From positions 8,345,328-8,409,327 of the forward strand of contig OX457031.1 of NCBI GenBank assembly GCA_949752745.1: DNA of 64,000 bases, read 5' to 3'. The DNA is from Protula sp. h YS-2021. Taxonomy: Eukaryota; Annelida; Polychaeta; Sabellida; Serpulidae. Both the position numbers and the translations under genes were made by a program. The notes under the pieces were generated by a model that was not told where the DNA came from, did not search any database, and saw only the letters and a program-made list of their open reading frames with translations. This document shows, one piece after another, positions 59,739 through 64,000 of the stretch (position 1 is the stretch's first letter; each line of letters starts with the position of its first letter).

Positions 59739-61732
59739 TCGATTCGTTTCCCATTGACTTTACGTTTTGGCACATCAAAACGGCTTTTTTTTTCGAGCCA
59801 AAAATTGTAGTATTTGTACTGTTAAATTGGCGCAACAACGGGGTGGGGGGGGGGGGCATTCGGGGTAAACCCCACCCTTTCCCCAAAAGCGAAATGCTCT
59901 GGTAAAGTCTAGAAGTGAAAAAAAAAATTGCCGGCCAGATCCACCTCACCCTTCGCCCTCCTCTCTTGCACACGCCAACTGCGAAATTGAAGTTGATAAA
60001 CACACCGAAACAGCTATTCGCAGTTGATTTGCTTGCATCTGTGAACGGGCTAAAGCGAGAGATTCTCACGCACATGTGATAGGCTGATTGTGTATTATTG
60101 TGCGCTGTTTTATTTGTTTGAGCACTACATTTATGATTGACTTACCTTGTTACTATTTACACGCGAAAATGTCATATTTATCTTCCATATATGGTTCTCA
60201 GATTCCCCCCCCCCCCTCTCCATCCACACCCCCGTCCTCCTTCACTGCGGAATTGCCAATTCAAACACGTATCAGAAGCTCTATTTCGCAGTTGATTTGC
60301 TTTGATCTGTGAACGGGCTAAAAGCTCGAGATTCCCACGCTCATGACAGGCTAACTGCATATTATTGTGCGCTGTTTTAATTTTGTGAGCACTACTTTTA
60401 TGATTGGCCTGCCTTGTTACTGTTTACGCGCGAAATAATCCGTTATTTTGTTAAGGTTTTCTGCCGATAAAATGCTTGTTTGGTGATATTTTTAGCTTGT
60501 GTTAGTTTATGAAAATATGGTAAGGTTTGGAATGAAATTATCTGCGAAACACTACACTGTGTACATGAACTTGAATGTTTTTTTTTTTACTCAGTATGAG
60601 AATTAACCTGTCATGCGCGCGGCTTTGTTCTTGGTGGGATCACTTTCAATGCAGAAAGCGTCCAGGACACATGGGGAGAATTTTTGAAAAATTAAAAGTG
60701 GATAAAAAGTTAATGATGATATGCCTGAAAGGTAAATAAACACATGTTAAAATCGCGGTTGTTTTGTGAATCACGAGAAAATGTTGTTTTAGCGTGTTTG
60801 ATGTGATTTGTGGCATTTTTTAAGAATGTGTAAGATGCTGCTGGAAAAATACAGGCTTAATTATGAGGGCGGCAAATTCTGGGCTAACATCTCTTTTCAT
60901 TTTACGGATTTAAGTGTTTAGGGATGTTTGCTCAGAAAATTGTTGCTCAGTTTCGCTTGAAAATGCTGTCGATGTTGTCTTTTCATGGATTTCCTGGTTT
61001 ACAATTTTTTGTAAGTGGTGCTGGAAACTAGCTCTTTTAGGCCCGGTCCTTGGGACCCGGGTCTTTGAAAAAGAAGGATCCAAAGCTATTTAGGGAGGAT
61101 CCGAACCGTGTTAAGATGAAAAAGGGCGCAAGAAGACCTGATTTTTTACGGCTCAGTCGGACTCTGGGTAGCCAAAAAGGAGGGTCTCGGACCCCCGCGA
61201 ATCCAGCCCTGTTAATACGTACACAGACTTTTGCCAATTTTAAACCCCCTCCCCTGAACGGAGTCTGAAAGCTTTGGCCCCCCCTCCACCTTGAACGCTT
61301 AAAAGAATAAGCCAATTCGCACTTTGACTTTTGCGGAAAAAAAAAACTTTTGCGTTTCGACTGAATTCAGGAGGGATTAGGATGTAAAAAGAAATAAAAA
61401 AACGACATGGATGGTCTCTTAGAATGTAAAAAAAATCGATCAGTTTCGCGCAGTTATAGCTTATGCTGTCGGGTCATACCTAAGATTGGGACTCCTTCTT
61501 GCTACTCTGGGAGGGACTACACATACAACGGTTAGAGAGATTTTGAATGTCCTATATCAGAATAATGTGGCAGGGGGCCCCGATATGGCCATAGCAGTAA
61601 AAAAAGGTAGAAAAATCACAATGCTGCACAAAATGTATCCGGTTAGTTTCGCTAAGATTTATGGGTTGTGTTGTCGTTATTTCAAATTCCCAATATATTC
61701 AGCTAATGATAATTCTCTTATTGCTTGCACAG
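59739..61732. other. Non-coding part of the right arm
   Basis: Mirror image of 20848-23300: MITE end with AAGCCAATTCGCACTTTGAC at about 61310, a GGGTCTCGGACCCCCG block, and one full plus a partial copy of the GAGCGTGGGAATCTCG-type unit. No exon seen. Confidence 0.6.
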
Positions 61733-63573
61733 ATGCCGCGGAAGAAAGGGTGGATTAAAAGGACAAAGGTCCCAGAGAAGTTCGTTGATCTGCAGCGCTA
61801 AAGAACGGGTGACGTTGTGCTTCACATGTATAGAAGGAAGTGGTGGCCTGCACGTGTGGAAGGCAGGGACCCTGACGGAAGTATAGAAGTCTCGTTTTGC
61901 GGTTTTGACTTTGCGTAAGTTCTTAAAACATTTTTCTATTGCTTTGCTTTCCAGGTCGTGGACGTCCTGTAAAACCAGGTTGATTTAGATTCCCTTTTGT
62001 TTTTGCGTGTTCTTGTGGAATGATGACGTCCTATTCGCAGAACTTTTGTAGAGCTGAAAGACCAGTGTATTGTAGCATTTTTTTGCTCCTGTAATAACTG
62101 AAAAAAAACTTTACAAGGACAGAAGTGACGTCCTTAAAGCAGCTGAGAGTGATGCATGATTTCAAAACATTCTTTCATTTTTAGTCCGGAGAAAGTTTCC
62201 GATCCCAGGAAGCTCAAACCGTTTCCTATGGCTGTGGGAATTGGTAATATGTTATTAAGAAATGATTTTTTTCCTTCCCTGTGATTGGGTTAAATGTCTG
62301 TTTTGTCGTTTTATGGTTTGCCAATCTCCGTTTCCGTTGAGTTTTGCATGATAGTGCTTCATAAGTTTGCAGGTTCGATTATCTAGCCGGAAGCATCAGA
62401 CCCAAAAGGACTTGTATTTTTTCAGTATCTTAGATGAAGTACTGAATCCCTGTATTGCCAGTTGCACGATCTCATTGCTAAACGGACTGTATATGCGAGA
62501 TTTTACTTATTCGTATACCACCTATTTTTAAATTTTCTCTTAGTTGTCTGTTCCCTCTGTAACTTGCATGGAAGGGAAATTGAAGTGACCATTGTGTACG
62601 TGTAATTGTTGTGCTCACGCCTTTGAATTATGAAAAAGTATCGTTTTTCTTTACGCACTGTGTGTTTTCGCATGGTTTTTGGGAATTATTTATGTGCGTC
62701 TAAACTTGTATGGAATGAAATGTGGAATGATTAAGCATTCCGTCATTTTTTTCTGCAGAAGAGGTGTGTAAAAACCCCGGGAAGGGATACATCAAGGCCT
62801 TGGAAGAAGCCGCAAAGATCAGCCACTTGACCCATTTTGTGGGTGAAATTGTTGGGGGACCGGTTAAAGATAGTGATGACAGTTCGGATGTTAACCAAGT
62901 CTGTAGACAGATTAAGAAAGCAGCGGAAAATATCCCTGCGCCGATTTCAGGTAATTACAGGTGGACGAATATACAACATATATTTTGCTTGACGCGTATT
63001 TCTCGTTTCATTCGACATTTCTTTTTGTCTGTGTGAGTGTAATCCAAAGGGCAGTTTCATTATTTTACTGAACCGGAACTTGCAAGACTGAAGCGAAACG
63101 GATTGTTGTCAGAATTTTGAACGTGCGTGTCCTGTGCGGCTAAGCTTTAAATTGTTCAAGGATGAAATATAAGGACGTTATAGTTTATGACTCGGCTGTT
63201 ACATTAGAATCAAACACTGGCATTGGAAGAAAAGTAACCACAGAGTTTAAATTAATTTTAAAAACGTCTGTTCATTTCGCTTGCACAGATTAACTAGTTG
63301 ACATTTTCATACAATATCCCCGTTGCAGCGACCGAAAGGCATGACACAGAAGCTATGGTCACCATTGGGGAGGGGGTGGCGCAATCCGAAGCACGTAGTT
63401 CGGACAGCGATTGCGTCATTACGGGCGCCGATACCACGTCAAAAGAGCTTTGTGAGAGACCAGTGAAAAGGGAAGAGAGGGCACACACACATTCATCGCA
63501 GGGCTAAAAAGACACAAAACTCTCAGCGAATGCGGAATCGGCTGTTGAAGGGGCATCTTCTGAGAACTTGCTG
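61733..63573 (+). pseudogene. Inverted copy of the PWWP gene, with nonsense codons
   Basis: Plus-strand exons A (61733-61914), B (62185-62243), C (62759-62950) and D (63329-63573) match those at 20847-18966. Exon A keeps GDVVLHMYRRKWWPARVE but has TAA at 61799-61801 where copy 2 has Tyr. Exon C has an in-frame 6-codon loss. Exon D keeps the frame lost in copy 2 (CERPVKREERAHTHSSQG) but then meets a TAA. The ADD-like sequence beyond (63600-63800) has lost Cys residues and has a stop. The lesions differ from copy 2, so they arose after the duplication. Confidence 0.75.
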
Positions 63574-64000
63574 GTCAAGTGAGGGTTTTGCATTTATAAA
63601 GGGTAAGAATTGTTGCTGAGGTGTGTTGGAGGGTGTATCTTGATATATGTAGCAGTAGTGCAGATTTGGTCAAGCCAACCAGATGTTGACATTTTAAAGA
63701 ATTCAAAACATTTTTCGTGCGTTATGGTTGTCGGCGAAACGGACTGCTGATCAATGCCCACTGCTGTGATTACGGAAGACCTGGAGGGCAATTACTGCTC
63801 TAGTTTGCATTTCACTTTTCTCTTATAAAGTGACCGACTGTAAATTTATGAAAGTGGCGGTGATGGGTAGTACGGGCAAGTTTCATGTGACAGGGTCACA
63901 AAAGCTGCCAAGTTTGGCGAAGTATTAGTATAAAGTATTAACTGTGTTATTTGTAGTTCACTGTTCCTATACGAAGTGGTCCACTTTAACTTTATGAGCG

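Larger units (their letters stand above)
58150..64000 (-). repeat. Right arm of the large inverted duplication (continues off window)
   Basis: Reverse-complement match to 18270-26699, starting at a short TG tract and still matching at the right edge, where the TGGTGATGGGTAGTACGGG-type tandem family begins. This arm is about 2.5 kb shorter, mainly because 22.2-25.8 kb has fewer tandem copies here. Confidence 0.85.

Overview
The window is animal nuclear DNA. Its genes are cut into short exons with GT-AG introns, most of it is non-coding and repetitive, and nearly every intron carries its own minisatellite. The GC-rich exons set in AT-rich introns, together with minisatellites that contain the splice junctions, recall what has been described for amphioxus genes. 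I therefore favour a cephalochordate or another marine invertebrate; this is inference, and no species is claimed.

Three gene-like units are supported by splice sites, phases and protein motifs. (1) 1-7315, minus strand: a PWWP-domain gene with exons A (7315-7140), B (6878-6820) and C (5780-5685), then a tandem array of eleven copies of one phase-symmetric exon (5315-519), then an edge-truncated exon (258-1) of unknown type carrying LDFLVLDTPY. (2) 20847-about 18480, minus strand: a paralogous PWWP gene or pseudogene with the same A, B and C exons, a linker exon and Cys-rich sequence resembling the ADD domain of DNMT3. It is frameshifted. (3) 31441-55015, plus strand: ten exons of an SLC28 (concentrative nucleoside transporter) gene, 1476 nt or 492 codons with every exon phase compatible. 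The last roughly 190 residues expected for the family are not in the window.

Repeat layout: a 399/609-bp exon-bearing array (0.4-5.3 kb); a 328-bp MITE (8.1 kb); three 1.37-kb tandem units (9.4-13.5 kb); a roughly 1-kb tandem family built on CATGCGAAATGTACG (14.6-18.4 kb); gene 2 and diverged repeats (18.4-26.7 kb); transposon fragments (27-30 kb); then the SLC28 gene with its minisatellites. From 58.15 kb to the right edge the sequence is an inverted copy of 18.3-26.7 kb, including an inverted, separately broken copy of gene 2. The SLC28 exons therefore lie between two large inverted arms about 31.5 kb apart.

The most unusual features are the symmetric-exon array in gene 1, the SLC28 minisatellites whose repeat unit contains the neighbouring splice site (exons 1, 3, 5, 6, 7 and 9), and the inverted duplication with different lesions in each arm. 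Several DNA transposons can be delimited exactly by target-site duplications (31620-32027, 38390-40941, 55338-56079, 29000-29593, 32962-33214).
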